Assembly (NCBI RefSeq): GCF_018304965.1
Contig: NZ_JAGQED010000035.1
Span: 1 to 38,322 of the forward strand
Reading direction: 5' to 3'
Origin: Collimonas antrihumi
Lineage (GTDB): Bacteria; Pseudomonadota; Gammaproteobacteria; Burkholderiales; Burkholderiaceae_D
Length of the DNA: 38,322 nucleotides
Both the position numbers and the translations under genes were made by a program. The notes under the pieces were generated by a model, which searched no databases, was not told the origin of the DNA, and saw nothing but the letters and a program-made list of their open reading frames with translations. Shown here in pieces: positions 1 through 8,652 of this stretch; position 1 is the stretch's first letter; each line of letters opens with the position of its first letter.

Positions 1-2
1 GG

Positions 3-95
3 AAACCGATTCAAGCCGTCACGCTCAATCCAGAACGGGATTCAGTCGTCGCAGCTGAATTGGCCAACCTTTCTATAGATCGATTGGCTGCATAA
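3..95 (+). CDS. C-terminal fragment of an unidentified protein
   Basis: The frame is open from the window edge for 30 codons and ends in TAA at 93-95. It reads like a normal protein tail (ends ...LSIDRLAA). No family can be recognised from this little sequence, and the start lies outside the window. It may instead be a chance open stretch. Confidence 0.35.
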   Translation, partial: KPIQAVTLNPERDSVVAAELANLSIDRLAA

Positions 96-303
96 GTCAG
101 GCGACAACTATCTTGACACGCGCCGGTAGTTATCCTCAGCGCAGTAAATGGATGTGATTTTTTACCGGGCATCCCTGCAAAAAGGCCATGAAATGCTTCG
201 CGTTTACCAGCCACTTCGCTTTGCAGAGTAGGGACTTCCAGTAGTTGTAGAGCAGATCTGACAATTACCAAATATTTTTTTCAAGCAATCAATGACAAAA
301 CTA

Positions 304-382
304 CGGCGCTCGCTGTTGAAGCTGTCTTTGAAGTTGTTTTTGACGTTGCAGTTGCTTTTGAAGTTGAAGCTGTTCTTGACGT
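304..382. repeat. Degenerate TTGAAGYTG/TTGACG tandem run
   Basis: The plus strand repeats variants of TTGAAGTTG, TTGAAGCTG and TTTTTGACG about eight times. Translated on the plus strand it gives a Leu/Lys-rich low-complexity peptide, which I regard as an artefact of the repeat and not a gene. Confidence 0.5.
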
Positions 383-430
383 GCCTTCCGCATGGGGACC
401 TGACCGGAGGGAAGGCAGTGGCTTTGCGGT

Positions 431-505
431 CGCCTTCTTTTGGTTATTTTTTTGGTGCCCGGCTAGGGGCGAAGCAAGAAAAGTGACTAGCCGCCGGGCT
501 ACCTC
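431..505. repeat. Possible dispersed repeat remnant
   Basis: The block containing CTTCTTTTGGTTATTTTTTT and, about 45 bases on, GAAGCAAGAAAAGTGACTAG resembles a dispersed element I remember from many proteobacterial intergenic regions, where arms of the TTCTTTTGGTTACTTT / AAAGTGAC kind face each other. This is recognition from memory and not shown by a second copy in the window. Confidence 0.25.
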
Positions 506-511
506 AGAGTC

Positions 512-704
512 TAATGCCGTTAAGTTAAGCCCCGAACGGTATTCTTTAGATGGACCAATGCGGTCACTCCGTCATCCCCGCGAACGCGGGGATCCATGTT
601 GCAGAGTATGGTGATTAACATGGATTCCCGCGTTCGCGGGAATGACGTGGCAAGCGCTATAACCGGTAACCTTAACTTAACGGCATTAGGGTCAGAGTCT
701 GACC
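512..704. repeat. Nested inverted-repeat (REP-like) element
   Basis: The outer arms are 18 bp and perfect: 512-529 (TAATGCCGTTAAGTTAAG) against 671-688. Inside them sits a dRS3-like hairpin, GTCATCCCCGCGAACGCGGG starting at 571 against 624-646 (TTCCCGCGTTCGCGGGAATG family), with ATCCATGTT/AACATGGAT continuing the pairing. The right end carries the imperfect palindrome GGTCAGAGTCTGACC (690-704). The element lies directly downstream of kstD (stop at 709-711) and may also end its transcript. Confidence 0.75.
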
Positions 705-708
705 TCAT

Positions 709-2466
709 TTAACTGGTCGCCGCTATGTGATCGGCGGCCAGCATGCCGAATACCATTGCCGGCCCGATGGTGGCGCCGGCGCCAGGATAAGTCGTCCCCA
801 TCACCGCTGCACTGGAATTACCGATAGCATACAACCCTACAATCGCGGTGCCATCATGCCGCTGCACCCGCGCATCCGCATCGGTCAGCAAACCACCTTT
901 GGTACCGATATCCCCAGGCACCAGCCGCATCGCATAATAAGGCGCCTCAACCAACGGCGCCAGGCAAGGATTCGGCTTGACATTGATATCGCCATAATAA
1001 GTATCAAAGACATTATCGCCTTTGCCAAACTCAGTATCGACACCAGTCGCAGCCGCACTGTTCATCCGCTCAACGCTAGCCCGCAAGCCATCCGCATCCA
1101 CGCCAATCTTCAACGCAAGCTGCTCCAGCGTATCGTCGCAAAACAAAATCTCCCGCAATGCCGGCGGCAACCGGCTATCCGGCATCACCGACCCAGGCAA
1201 AATCGGCCCGCAAGGATAACTACGGCGAAACCGAGCATCAAATATGATCCAGGCCGGAATGGTGCCATCGCCATCGGCATGGCGGCGATACATAGTCCGA
1301 ACGAACTCGGTATAAGCCAGGTTCTCGTTCAAGAACCGCTGCCCCTGCGCATTCACAATCAGGCATCCCGGCAATGAACGCTCAACAAAAATCGGATGCG
1401 TTTGCGGCGCACCCGGAATCTGCACCGCCGGCACCCCCCATACCTGCCCCATCAAGCCGACATCGGCGCCAACCGCCTGCCCCGCCAAAATCGCATCGCC
1501 GGTATTAGCATGCGGCGGCGTCACACTCCACTCCATGCGGCTCGGTTGCGGCAAGTACTGATCCCGCATCGCCTGGTTCCATTCAAAACCACCCGCCCCC
1601 AGGATGACGCCCTTGCGAGCGGTAATCCTGGTCGGCTTGCCATCGCGCATGACAACCACGCCGCTAACCCGGCCATCCTCCAGGATCAACTCCTGCAACG
1701 GCGTATTCAGCCACAGCGGAATCTTGCGATCCTGCATGGATTTACGCAAGCTGGCAATCAATGCCGCACCCAGAGTCAAGCGCCGGTCCTTCTTCGATTG
1801 CAAACGCCAGCGCAAATCCAGTGCGTAACGCAAGCCGATCCCCGCAAGTATCCTCAACCAACCGGGATGCTTGCCCAATATCCTGCGCGCCTCGGTCTGC
1901 GTCATCGACAATTTCCCGGCCACCAGCGTCGCCGCCAGCGGCGGGCGTTGGACGGCATAATCGGCGCCCAGCCTGCGCGCATCGAACGGCAGCGGATCCA
2001 GTGAACGGTGACCCGGCTTGGCTGCCGGTTGATGCTGAAAATAATCAGCATATTCCGGCAAGGTGACAAAGCGCACTTGCGTCTTGCCATGCAAATACTC
2101 AACCAGGCGCGGACCTGTTTGCAGATAAGCACGCACCCGCGACTCGGAAATATCGGGGCCGATACAGGCCCGCACATACGTCAACGCCTGTTCGAAGCTG
2201 TCGTCAGCACCGGCAGCTTGCGCCAGCATATTGCACGGGATCCAGATGCCGCCGCCGGAGATGGCCGTAGTGCCACCATACAGCGCGCATTTTTCCACCA
2301 CCAGCACCGACATGCCATTATCGGCAGCACGGCAAGCCGCCAACATCGCGCCGCCCCCCGAACCCACCACCACGACATCGAATGCGTGTTCCGTATCGCT
2401 ATCAAACTGATGATTCGTTACAGCTTGGGACGCTGGCATTTGAGGAAGAGAAGACATCGTATTCAT
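709..2466 (-). CDS. kstD: 3-ketosteroid Delta1-dehydrogenase (KstD)
   Basis: This flavoprotein inserts the C1-C2 double bond into 3-keto-4-ene steroids, for example androstenedione to androstadienedione, preparing ring A for aromatisation when ring B opens. The 585-residue protein has an FAD-binding Rossmann start with GSGGGA at residues 35-40 and an acidic VVEK at about 56-59. Its C-terminus contains YPGAG, with Y560 and G564 matching the Tyr-487/Gly-491 pair that promotes keto-enol tautomerisation in Rhodococcus KstD1. Length is normal or slightly long (family about 510-570) because of a non-conserved N-terminal 28 residues. The ATG overlaps the stop of the RND gene (ATGA), so the two are translationally coupled. 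It is the last gene of the long minus-strand operon. Delta1 specificity is inferred from the YPGAG motif. Confidence 0.88.
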   Translation of the reverse strand: MNTMSSLPQMPASQAVTNHQFDSDTEHAFDVVVVGSGGGAMLAACRAADNGMSVLVVEKCALYGGTTAISGGGIWIPCNMLAQAAGADDSFEQALTYVRACIGPDISESRVRAYLQTGPRLVEYLHGKTQVRFVTLPEYADYFQHQPAAKPGHRSLDPLPFDARRLGADYAVQRPPLAATLVAGKLSMTQTEARRILGKHPGWLRILAGIGLRYALDLRWRLQSKKDRRLTLGAALIASLRKSMQDRKIPLWLNTPLQELILEDGRVSGVVVMRDGKPTRITARKGVILGAGGFEWNQAMRDQYLPQPSRMEWSVTPPHANTGDAILAGQAVGADVGLMGQVWGVPAVQIPGAPQTHPIFVERSLPGCLIVNAQGQRFLNENLAYTEFVRTMYRRHADGDGTIPAWIIFDARFRRSYPCGPILPGSVMPDSRLPPALREILFCDDTLEQLALKIGVDADGLRASVERMNSAAATGVDTEFGKGDNVFDTYYGDINVKPNPCLAPLVEAPYYAMRLVPGDIGTKGGLLTDADARVQRHDGTAIVGLYAIGNSSAAVMGTTYPGAGATIGPAMVFGMLAADHIAATS

Positions 2467-4853
2467 CCTTGCACGGTGGTGGCAGTACGAACGCTCGCCT
2501 TGACACTTTTCCCGACTGGCTTGGAAGCCAACAGGCCAGCCGCCAGCGCAGGCAACAGGAAAATCGAACCAAGCACATTGACCAGGAACATGAAGGCCAG
2601 CAGCAAGCCCATATCAGCCTGGAACTTCAGCGCCGAGAATGCCCAGGTGCCGACGCCAAGCGACATCGTGACCGCGGTAAACAGCGCTGCCGTACCACGC
2701 TGGCGCATGGCTTCGTAAAAGGCCACGCGGAATGCATGTCCCTCTACCTGCATCTGATGCTGGATCCGCTCGTACAGGTAAATGCCATAATCGACGCCGA
2801 CACCGACCCCCAACGCGATCACCGGCAACGTCGACACCTTCAAGCCGACGCCCAGCAGCGGCATCAAGGCATTGCACAAAATCGACACCAGCGTCAACGG
2901 CACGATGATGCACACCACCGCCTGCCAGGAACGGAAAGTGATCAGGCAAAGCAGCGTAATGGCCGCAAATATCGACAGCAGCATGCCAACCTCAGCCTGT
3001 TCCACCGCCTCGTTAGTGGCGGCCATGACACCGACATCGCCGCTGGCCAGCAAGAATTTCACCGGCGACTTTTCACTGGCGGTAAAGCGTTTGATTTCAC
3101 TGATTACGTGCGCAATCGTGCTGCCCTCGTGATTATTGGTATAAATCAAAACCTGAATCGCCTTGCAGTCCTCGGAATTCATGCCGTAGTCCGGATTAAA
3201 GCCACCCGATCCTTGTCCCAGGCCTTCGCTGGTGCGCGGCAATGCCTGCCAGCGTGGATTGCCCTCATTGAACGCGCCGATAATGACCTTGGCCTGCGAA
3301 GGCACACTATCGACCGACCGCACGCCGGCGACACCGCGCATGAATATCTCGAAACGCTCGATGCTGCTCATGACCGGATATTGCAGGCAGGCGTCGCCGG
3401 TTTCATTGGTCTCGGCAATCACCGACAGCACATCGACACCGACGTTGTACTGACTGGTAATAGCAGCGTTATCGCGGTTGTAACGAGAATTTTCCCGCAG
3501 TTCCGGCACGCCGTTGCCGATATCGCCGATTTTCAGATGACGCGCTCCCGCGGCACCCAACACCAGCAGCACCACACTAAATAGAATCACCAGCAATGCC
3601 ACGCGCGGCTCGGCCGCCGATGACAATGCCCACCAGAATCGGCTGTGCTGCACCGGCTCGGCTTCCGCAGCCGCCTGGCGTTCGCCGCCGGACATATATG
3701 ACAGCAAGACCGGCAAGAACATCTTGTTGGTCAGGATCATCAGCAGCACGCCGATACAAGCAGTCACACCCAGTTCACGCACGATATCGATTTTGATATA
3801 CATGATCGCCAGGAAGCCCAGCGCATTGGTCAGCAACGCCACCGTGCCGGGAATGAACAACTTGCGGAAAGCCTCACGCGACGCCTCTCGCGACGAGGCG
3901 CCGGCCTGGGCTGCCTGGCGCCAGGCGTTGGTCATTTGCACCGCATGCGAAACGCCGATCGAGAAAATCAGGAACGGCACCAGTATCGACATCGGATCGA
4001 TGCCGAATCCGATCAGCGGCAAGATCCCCAGCAGCCAGACCACCGGCATCAAGGCAACTGCCAGCGCCAGTGCGGTCATGCGAGTCGAACGGGTGTACAG
4101 GAACAGCAAGGCGGCGGTGATCAGGAACGCAATCCCGAAAAATGACATGACGCCGTTGATACCCGCCATCACGTCGCCCATGACTTTGGCAAAGCCGGTA
4201 ATATTTATTTCGATATTGTCTTTGCCATATTTGCTGCGGATCTGTTCCAGCTTTTGCGCGACCTGAACGTAATCGAGTTTCTGCCCGTTGGCCGCATCGA
4301 TTTCCTGCAACTCGGCACGCACCATCGCGCTCTTCAGGTCATTCGATACCAGCTGTCCGATTTGTCCCGAGCGGGCGACATTGGCGCGCACCGTCGCCAA
4401 TTCCTGCGGCTGGCCGGAGAAACGCGCCGGCACCACCACATCGCCGTAGAAACCGGCTTCGGTGACTTCGGTATACCGCACGTTAGGCGTAAACAACGAT
4501 GAAACCCGGCTGCGCTGCACCCCAGGCAAGAAAAACACGTCGTCGGTCACTTCGCGCAAGGCGGCCAGGAACTGCGGATTGTAAATATCGCCTTTCCCTT
4601 TCCAACGCAGGCTGACAACTATCCGGTTCGCACCGGAAAATTTGCTGACGTATTTGGTGAACGTCTGCATGTAAGGATGCTGCAACGGCACGGTCTTGCC
4701 AAAACCTGGATCAAGCCTGACGCGGGTGGCGGAAGCTGCCAGCAATACAGTCAGGACAATGAATACAGCCAGCAGCAAGCGCCGATAATTCAGCAGGAAA
4801 GCGGCACATGAATCGATAAATGCGGCTAAGCGGGTATTTGAAGGCTGGCTCAT
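2463..4853 (-). CDS. RND/MMPL-family transporter
   Basis: This is a 796-residue inner-membrane protein of the RND superfamily with MMPL/sterol-sensing-like architecture. One transmembrane helix lies near residues 28-45, followed by a periplasmic domain of about 180 residues, a helix bundle, a second periplasmic domain and a final helix bundle (about 12 helices in all). I start at the ATG at 4853 (MSQPSNTR), preceded by GAGAG at about 9 bases. An upstream in-frame ATG at 4979 would overlap the preceding gene. Similar transporters next to YCF48-like proteins occur in steroid and hydrophobic-substrate operons of proteobacteria, so movement of steroid or of an acidic intermediate across the envelope is a reasonable inference. 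No outer-membrane partner of the DUF1302/DUF1329 kind is visible in the window. Confidence 0.8.
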   Translation of the reverse strand: MSQPSNTRLAAFIDSCAAFLLNYRRLLLAVFIVLTVLLAASATRVRLDPGFGKTVPLQHPYMQTFTKYVSKFSGANRIVVSLRWKGKGDIYNPQFLAALREVTDDVFFLPGVQRSRVSSLFTPNVRYTEVTEAGFYGDVVVPARFSGQPQELATVRANVARSGQIGQLVSNDLKSAMVRAELQEIDAANGQKLDYVQVAQKLEQIRSKYGKDNIEINITGFAKVMGDVMAGINGVMSFFGIAFLITAALLFLYTRSTRMTALALAVALMPVVWLLGILPLIGFGIDPMSILVPFLIFSIGVSHAVQMTNAWRQAAQAGASSREASREAFRKLFIPGTVALLTNALGFLAIMYIKIDIVRELGVTACIGVLLMILTNKMFLPVLLSYMSGGERQAAAEAEPVQHSRFWWALSSAAEPRVALLVILFSVVLLVLGAAGARHLKIGDIGNGVPELRENSRYNRDNAAITSQYNVGVDVLSVIAETNETGDACLQYPVMSSIERFEIFMRGVAGVRSVDSVPSQAKVIIGAFNEGNPRWQALPRTSEGLGQGSGGFNPDYGMNSEDCKAIQVLIYTNNHEGSTIAHVISEIKRFTASEKSPVKFLLASGDVGVMAATNEAVEQAEVGMLLSIFAAITLLCLITFRSWQAVVCIIVPLTLVSILCNALMPLLGVGLKVSTLPVIALGVGVGVDYGIYLYERIQHQMQVEGHAFRVAFYEAMRQRGTAALFTAVTMSLGVGTWAFSALKFQADMGLLLAFMFLVNVLGSIFLLPALAAGLLASKPVGKSVKASVRTATTVQG

Positions 4854-4929
4854 GACAAGACTCTCAACGCATCGGGGACGAAGGAACGTACTGTGTGTGG
4901 TCGGGCTGTGGGAAGTGCCGTGGCGGAAG

Positions 4930-5889
4930 TCATAGCGTGTCCTTGGAAACGCCTGTCTCGCCGCCGACCAGCAACTCACCCGGAGCGATCTCGACCAGGC
5001 TGGTCAGGCTGAAGCGGCCGCCGACGCGATGGATCTTGAAGCTCTTGCCAGCGTCACTCGACACCAGCATCACCCCGCCCTGGCCGACCAGCACCACCCG
5101 GCCATCCTGCAGCTGCAAGCCGCCGAAGAACGAAGTCGGCAAGCCGCAATCGATCTGGGTCCAGGTATTGCCGAAATCTTCGGTACGGAACACATGGCCG
5201 CGCATGCCATACACCAGCCAGGTGTCGGCCGACAACGCCAGGCCGCCAAACAGCGATCCCTTGTAAGGCAGCGTCAAGGCCTGCCACTGCGCACCGCCGT
5301 CGACAGAACGCTGCAACATGCCGGCTTCACCGACAAGCAGCATGCGCCCGCTTTGGCCTGCCACCAACGCATTTACGTGGCCGTCGGTGATATCGGGCAT
5401 CGATGCCGGCGCTCCCCAATGGGCGCCGCCGTCCTTGGAAAGCAGGACTTTACCGAAGCTGCCGACCGCAAATGCGGTATTTGCATCTATTGCGGAAATG
5501 CCTAGCAGCGGTTCGGAATGCTTATCGTCGAAACGCACCTGGCGCCAATGCGCACCACCGTCTTCGGTTTTGACAATGAGGCCGTCGTGTCCTACCGCCA
5601 AGCCGTGCAATTTGTCGCTGAAGCTGACCTGGGTCAAGGTGGAACCGGACTGCGGCTCCACATCTGCATCTTTCCAATGCGTCCCGAGATCGTCGCTGAA
5701 CAAGATATGGCCAGCCTCGCCCACTGCCACCAGCCGCTTGCCGGCTTTGGCGATGCCGTTGATCTGAAGCCGGTCGGCGCGCACTGCGGTATCCGGGAAG
5801 ACCGGCATCGGCCTTGCCGAGAATGCGTAGACTGCCGCCGCCGCGACGGCTGCCGAAAGCGCCAGGCTGGCGAGTCGGTTGAGGTTCAT
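4930..5889 (-). CDS. YCF48-like beta-propeller exported protein
   Basis: This is a 319-residue protein with an N-terminal hydrophobic segment (about residues 5-25, an Ala-rich signal peptide or anchor). It is followed by repeated blades with the pattern GxxGxI/V...S.DGGxxW (for example VKTEDGGAHW, LLSKDGGAHWG, RTEDFGNTW), typical of YCF48/BNR-type propellers. Two ATGs are possible. AGGAG lies directly against the first (5898) and 9 bases before the second (5889), so I use the second. It is periplasmic by inference. YCF48 proteins assist photosystem II assembly in cyanobacteria. In heterotrophs they often accompany RND/MMPL transporters, and here the transporter follows after 76 bases, so it is probably a transporter accessory. 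The exact role is unknown. Confidence 0.75.
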   Translation of the reverse strand: MNLNRLASLALSAAVAAAAVYAFSARPMPVFPDTAVRADRLQINGIAKAGKRLVAVGEAGHILFSDDLGTHWKDADVEPQSGSTLTQVSFSDKLHGLAVGHDGLIVKTEDGGAHWRQVRFDDKHSEPLLGISAIDANTAFAVGSFGKVLLSKDGGAHWGAPASMPDITDGHVNALVAGQSGRMLLVGEAGMLQRSVDGGAQWQALTLPYKGSLFGGLALSADTWLVYGMRGHVFRTEDFGNTWTQIDCGLPTSFFGGLQLQDGRVVLVGQGGVMLVSSDAGKSFKIHRVGGRFSLTSLVEIAPGELLVGGETGVSKDTL

Positions 5890-5975
5890 GATTGTCATCT
5901 CCTGTGTGGTTCGTTGGCCACGTTATTTTTTATCTGCACTGCCAACTGCAAGACTGCAAAAAATTCAAGAAAGCC

Positions 5976-5998
5976 CTGGCGCGCTGTCAACGCGCCAG
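5976..5998 (-). terminator. GC-rich hairpin between thiolase and YCF48 genes
   Basis: CTGGCGCG (5976-5983) pairs perfectly with CGCGCCAG (5991-5998) around a 7-base loop. On the minus strand it is followed by a T-rich stretch (GGCTTTCTTGAATTTTTT). It could be a weak terminator, an attenuator or an mRNA-stabilising hairpin inside the long operon. The run of T is not immediately adjacent, so confidence is modest. Confidence 0.4.
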
Positions 5999-6028
5999 TC
6001 CTGCCTGCAATCAAATATCCAAAACCTC

Positions 6029-7234
6029 TTACAGCACTTCAAACAAGCCGGCTGCACCCATGCCGCCGCCTATGCACATGGTGACGACAACATACTTGAC
6101 AGCGCGGCGTTGTCCTTCCAGCAGCGCATGGCCGACCATGCGGGCGCCGGACATGCCGAACGGATGGCCAATCGAGATCGCGCCGCCGTTGACGTTGAGC
6201 CGGTCCTGCACAATGCTCAACTGATCGCGGCAATACACCACCTGGCTGGCAAACGCTTCATTCAATTCCCACAAACCGATATCGCTGACAATCAAACCAT
6301 GCCGCTTGAGCAGTTTCCTGACCGCCAGTACCGGGCCGATTCCCATTTCGTCGGCAGCGCAACCGGCCACGGCCAAACCGCGATAGGCGCCCAACGGCTT
6401 GAGGCCGCGCCGGTCAGCCTCGGCACGGCTGGTCAACACGCAGGCCGACGCACCGTCCGACAGCTGAGAAGCGTTGCCTGCGGTGATGAACTGCCCTTCC
6501 TTGACCCACTGCCCTTTTTGCCACACCGGTTTCAGAGCGGCCAGGCTGGCGGCGCTGGTATCGGCCCGATTGCATTCATCTTTGAGCAATGTCACGGATT
6601 CGCTGCCGGTCTGGTTGCCTTCCTTGTCGAATAGCGCCTTGCTGCTTGCCAGCGGCACGATTTCGCTGTCGAACAAACCATCGCGCTGGGCAGCGGCCGT
6701 GCGTTGCTGGCTAAGCAGTGCGTAGTCGTCTTGCGCCGCACGCGATATGCCGTAGCGCTGGGCGACGATCTCGCCGGTTTCGATCATCGGGATATAGGCG
6801 GCAGGATCGGCGGCCAGCACCGCCTGCGACTGGTTGCGGTAGACGTTCTTGAATTTGTTCTGAGTCAGCGAAATCGATTCGACGCCGCCGGCAACGGCGA
6901 TGTCGATTTCCCCGCACATGATCGATTTGGCGGCGCTGGCGATAGCCATCAGCCCTGACGAACACATCCGGTCCAACGCCATGCCCGGCACCGAAAACGG
7001 CAAGCCAGCCGCCAATGCGCTGAGGCGGCCGATGTTATATCCCTGCGTTCCCTGTTGCGCTGCAGCGCCAAGTACCACATCCTCCACTTCGTGCGGTGCA
7101 ATATTCGGCAGGCGCGCCAAAGCCGCCCGGATCACGTGGCCGCCGAGCAGCGGCGCCTCGGTATCGTTAAAAGCACCGCGGAAGGCTTTGCCTAGCGGTG
7201 TGCGGGCGGTGGAAACAATTACAGCTTCTTGCAT
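6029..7234 (-). CDS. Thiolase (acetyl-CoA C-acyltransferase)
   Basis: This is a 401-residue thiolase with the nucleophilic Cys91 (DRMCSSG), the NEAFASQ block, His357 (GHPFGMSG) and the acid/base Cys387 (CIGGGMG). All catalytic residues are intact and the length is standard. It cleaves a 3-ketoacyl-CoA with CoA, releasing acetyl-CoA or propionyl-CoA during breakdown of the propionate side chain or of the opened C/D rings. It is one of two thiolases in the operon. I cannot say from sequence alone which corresponds to FadA6. The start at 7234 has only a weak purine-rich ribosome site (GAAAG). Confidence 0.88.
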   Translation of the reverse strand: MQEAVIVSTARTPLGKAFRGAFNDTEAPLLGGHVIRAALARLPNIAPHEVEDVVLGAAAQQGTQGYNIGRLSALAAGLPFSVPGMALDRMCSSGLMAIASAAKSIMCGEIDIAVAGGVESISLTQNKFKNVYRNQSQAVLAADPAAYIPMIETGEIVAQRYGISRAAQDDYALLSQQRTAAAQRDGLFDSEIVPLASSKALFDKEGNQTGSESVTLLKDECNRADTSAASLAALKPVWQKGQWVKEGQFITAGNASQLSDGASACVLTSRAEADRRGLKPLGAYRGLAVAGCAADEMGIGPVLAVRKLLKRHGLIVSDIGLWELNEAFASQVVYCRDQLSIVQDRLNVNGGAISIGHPFGMSGARMVGHALLEGQRRAVKYVVVTMCIGGGMGAAGLFEVL

Positions 7235-7303
7235 GGCATATTTCTTTCAAAACACATTAGACGAAAAAACTGAAACGCTGAGTGCAACAAATCAAGAGAA
7301 AAA

Positions 7304-7765
7304 TCAGGAAAAGAAATAGCGGCTGACGGTGTCGACCACGCAGCCCGGTTTGTCGCTGCCTTCGATTTCCACGGTGACACGGACGACAGCCTGCACGCCG
7401 TCGTCACCGAGAGGATCTGTCCGCAGCAGATCGCACACGCCGCGCACCCGCGACCCGACTTTGACCGGCGCCGGAAAGCGCACCAGGTCGCAGCCATAAT
7501 TGATGCCCATTTTCAGATTCTTGAAGCGCATCACCTGCGGCATGAACAGATTGGCCAATGCCAGCGACAGGTAGCCGTGGGCAATGCAATCGCCGAACGG
7601 CCCCGTCTTGGCGCGTTGCGGATCGACGTGTATCCATTGATGATCGCCGGTGGCTTCGGCAAACAGGTTGATGCGCTGCTGATCTATCGTCAGCCAGTCG
7701 CTGATGCCCAACTGCTTCCCGGTCAGGGCAAAGAAATCGGCGGGGGCCTGAAAAATCGTGCTCAT
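7304..7765 (-). CDS. MaoC-like hot-dog (R)-enoyl-CoA hydratase
   Basis: This is a 153-residue single hot-dog protein with the hydratase signature ATGDHQWIH, giving catalytic Asp41 and His46. It should hydrate a 2-enoyl-CoA, most likely an acyl-CoA made from the HIP side chain or after C/D ring opening. The start is the ATG at 7765 (MSTIF), preceded by GGAG at 8 bases. A longer in-frame reading starting at 7813 would translate the tandem repeat upstream and is rejected. It lies between ipdF and a thiolase in the operon. The substrate is inferred from context only. Confidence 0.8.
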   Translation of the reverse strand: MSTIFQAPADFFALTGKQLGISDWLTIDQQRINLFAEATGDHQWIHVDPQRAKTGPFGDCIAHGYLSLALANLFMPQVMRFKNLKMGINYGCDLVRFPAPVKVGSRVRGVCDLLRTDPLGDDGVQAVVRVTVEIEGSDKPGCVVDTVSRYFFS

Positions 7766-7771
7766 TGATGT

Positions 7772-7816
7772 ACTCCAAAACACACTCCAAAACACACTCC
7801 AAACACACTCCAAAAG
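7772..7816. repeat. Tandem repeat, about 12 bp x 4, before the MaoC gene
   Basis: The plus strand reads ACTCCAAAACAC four times with small changes. On the minus strand every unit contains TTTTGGAGTGTG, so the GGAG Shine-Dalgarno core is itself repeated four times ahead of the MaoC gene. Only the copy nearest the ATG is correctly spaced. Confidence 0.85.
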
Positions 7817-7827
7817 TGCCAGTCAAA

Positions 7828-8652
7828 TCAAGCGTGCTGACTACTCACGGAAATCACTTCACCTGTCATATACGACGCATAGTCGCTAGCCAGGAACATC
7901 ATCACGTTGGCAACCTCCCATACCTCCGCGGCGCGGCCAAAGGCTTCTTTCGAAGCCAACTGCGCCAACAGCTCCTCCGGTGCGCTCTTGCGCAAAAAAT
8001 CATGCAAGGCAATACTCGGCGCCACCGCATTGATACGCACGCCAAACTCCGCCGCCTCCAACGCGCTGCAACGCGTCAGCGCCATTACCCCGGCCTTGGC
8101 TGCGGCGTAATGCGCTTGCTCCTTTTGCGCACGCCAGCCCAGCACCGACGCATTATTGACAATCACGCCACGACCGCGCGGTTGCATCCGCTTGAGCATC
8201 GCCCGCGTCATCCTGAAGGTGCCGGTAAGCGTAATATCAAGCACCCGGCTCCATTCGTCATCGTTCATTTCGACTACTCTTTTGGAACCACCCAGGCCCG
8301 CGTTATTGATCAAAACGTCAACACCATCAAGTTTCTGCTCTGCGCCCTCAACCAGAGCCTGCACCTCGGTTTCGCTGGTGACGTTGCATACCTGGCCATA
8401 GACGGTAGCCGGACCAAACTCACTGCTTAGACGCTCGACTGCGGCCGCCAGGCGGCCTTCGTGGATGTCGGAAATCATCAATGCGCGGCAGCCTTCTTCG
8501 ACGCAACGGCGCGCTGCTGCGAAACCGATGCCGCCTCCTGCCGCCGCCGTGATCAGGACTGATTTCCCTTTTAATAACTGATGCCCGGCAACATACGGCG
8601 GTACCGCGATTGTTCGTAGATTGTTCGATTGATCGTTGTCTGCTGGATTCAT
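7828..8652 (-). CDS. ipdF: SDR, IpdF-like 5-hydroxy-HIP-CoA dehydrogenase
   Basis: This is a 274-residue short-chain dehydrogenase with nucleotide-binding TAAAGGGIG (35-43), NNAG (116-119) and catalytic Ser169, Tyr182, Lys186. The unusual TAAAGxGIG loop and overall sequence resemble mycobacterial IpdF (Rv3559c type), which oxidises the 5-hydroxyl of the C/D-ring propionate CoA ester. The assignment rests on remembered similarity plus the presence of ipdA, ipdB, ipdC, echA20 and fadD3 homologues in the same locus. The ATG overlaps the stop of the fused acyl-CoA dehydrogenase (ATGA). Confidence 0.7.
   Translation of the reverse strand: MNPADNDQSNNLRTIAVPPYVAGHQLLKGKSVLITAAAGGGIGFAAARRCVEEGCRALMISDIHEGRLAAAVERLSSEFGPATVYGQVCNVTSETEVQALVEGAEQKLDGVDVLINNAGLGGSKRVVEMNDDEWSRVLDITLTGTFRMTRAMLKRMQPRGRGVIVNNASVLGWRAQKEQAHYAAAKAGVMALTRCSALEAAEFGVRINAVAPSIALHDFLRKSAPEELLAQLASKEAFGRAAEVWEVANVMMFLASDYASYMTGEVISVSSQHA

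Larger units (their letters stand above)
96..708. other. Gene-poor stretch with repeats
   Basis: No convincing gene is visible between the partial frame at the left edge and kstD. Short frames here either translate low-complexity DNA (about 300-385, a degenerate TTGAAGTTG-like run) or repeat elements. From 512 to 704 the sequence is a nested inverted-repeat element, listed separately. Confidence 0.5.

Noticed and set aside
292-486. Small plus-strand protein rich in Leu and Lys
   Set aside because: It translates a degenerate TTGAAGTTG repeat and then a dispersed-repeat remnant; there is no ribosome site or conserved feature.
1293-1309. TAGTCCGAACGAACTCG, a partial match to the operator
   Set aside because: It lies inside the kstD coding region and lacks the second arm. 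It shows that the TAGTCC half alone occurs by chance, so the weaker sites E, F and G are scored low.
3187-3203. TAGTCCGGATTAAAGCC, a partial match to the operator
   Set aside because: It lies inside the RND transporter gene; the first ten bases resemble site D but the right arm is missing.
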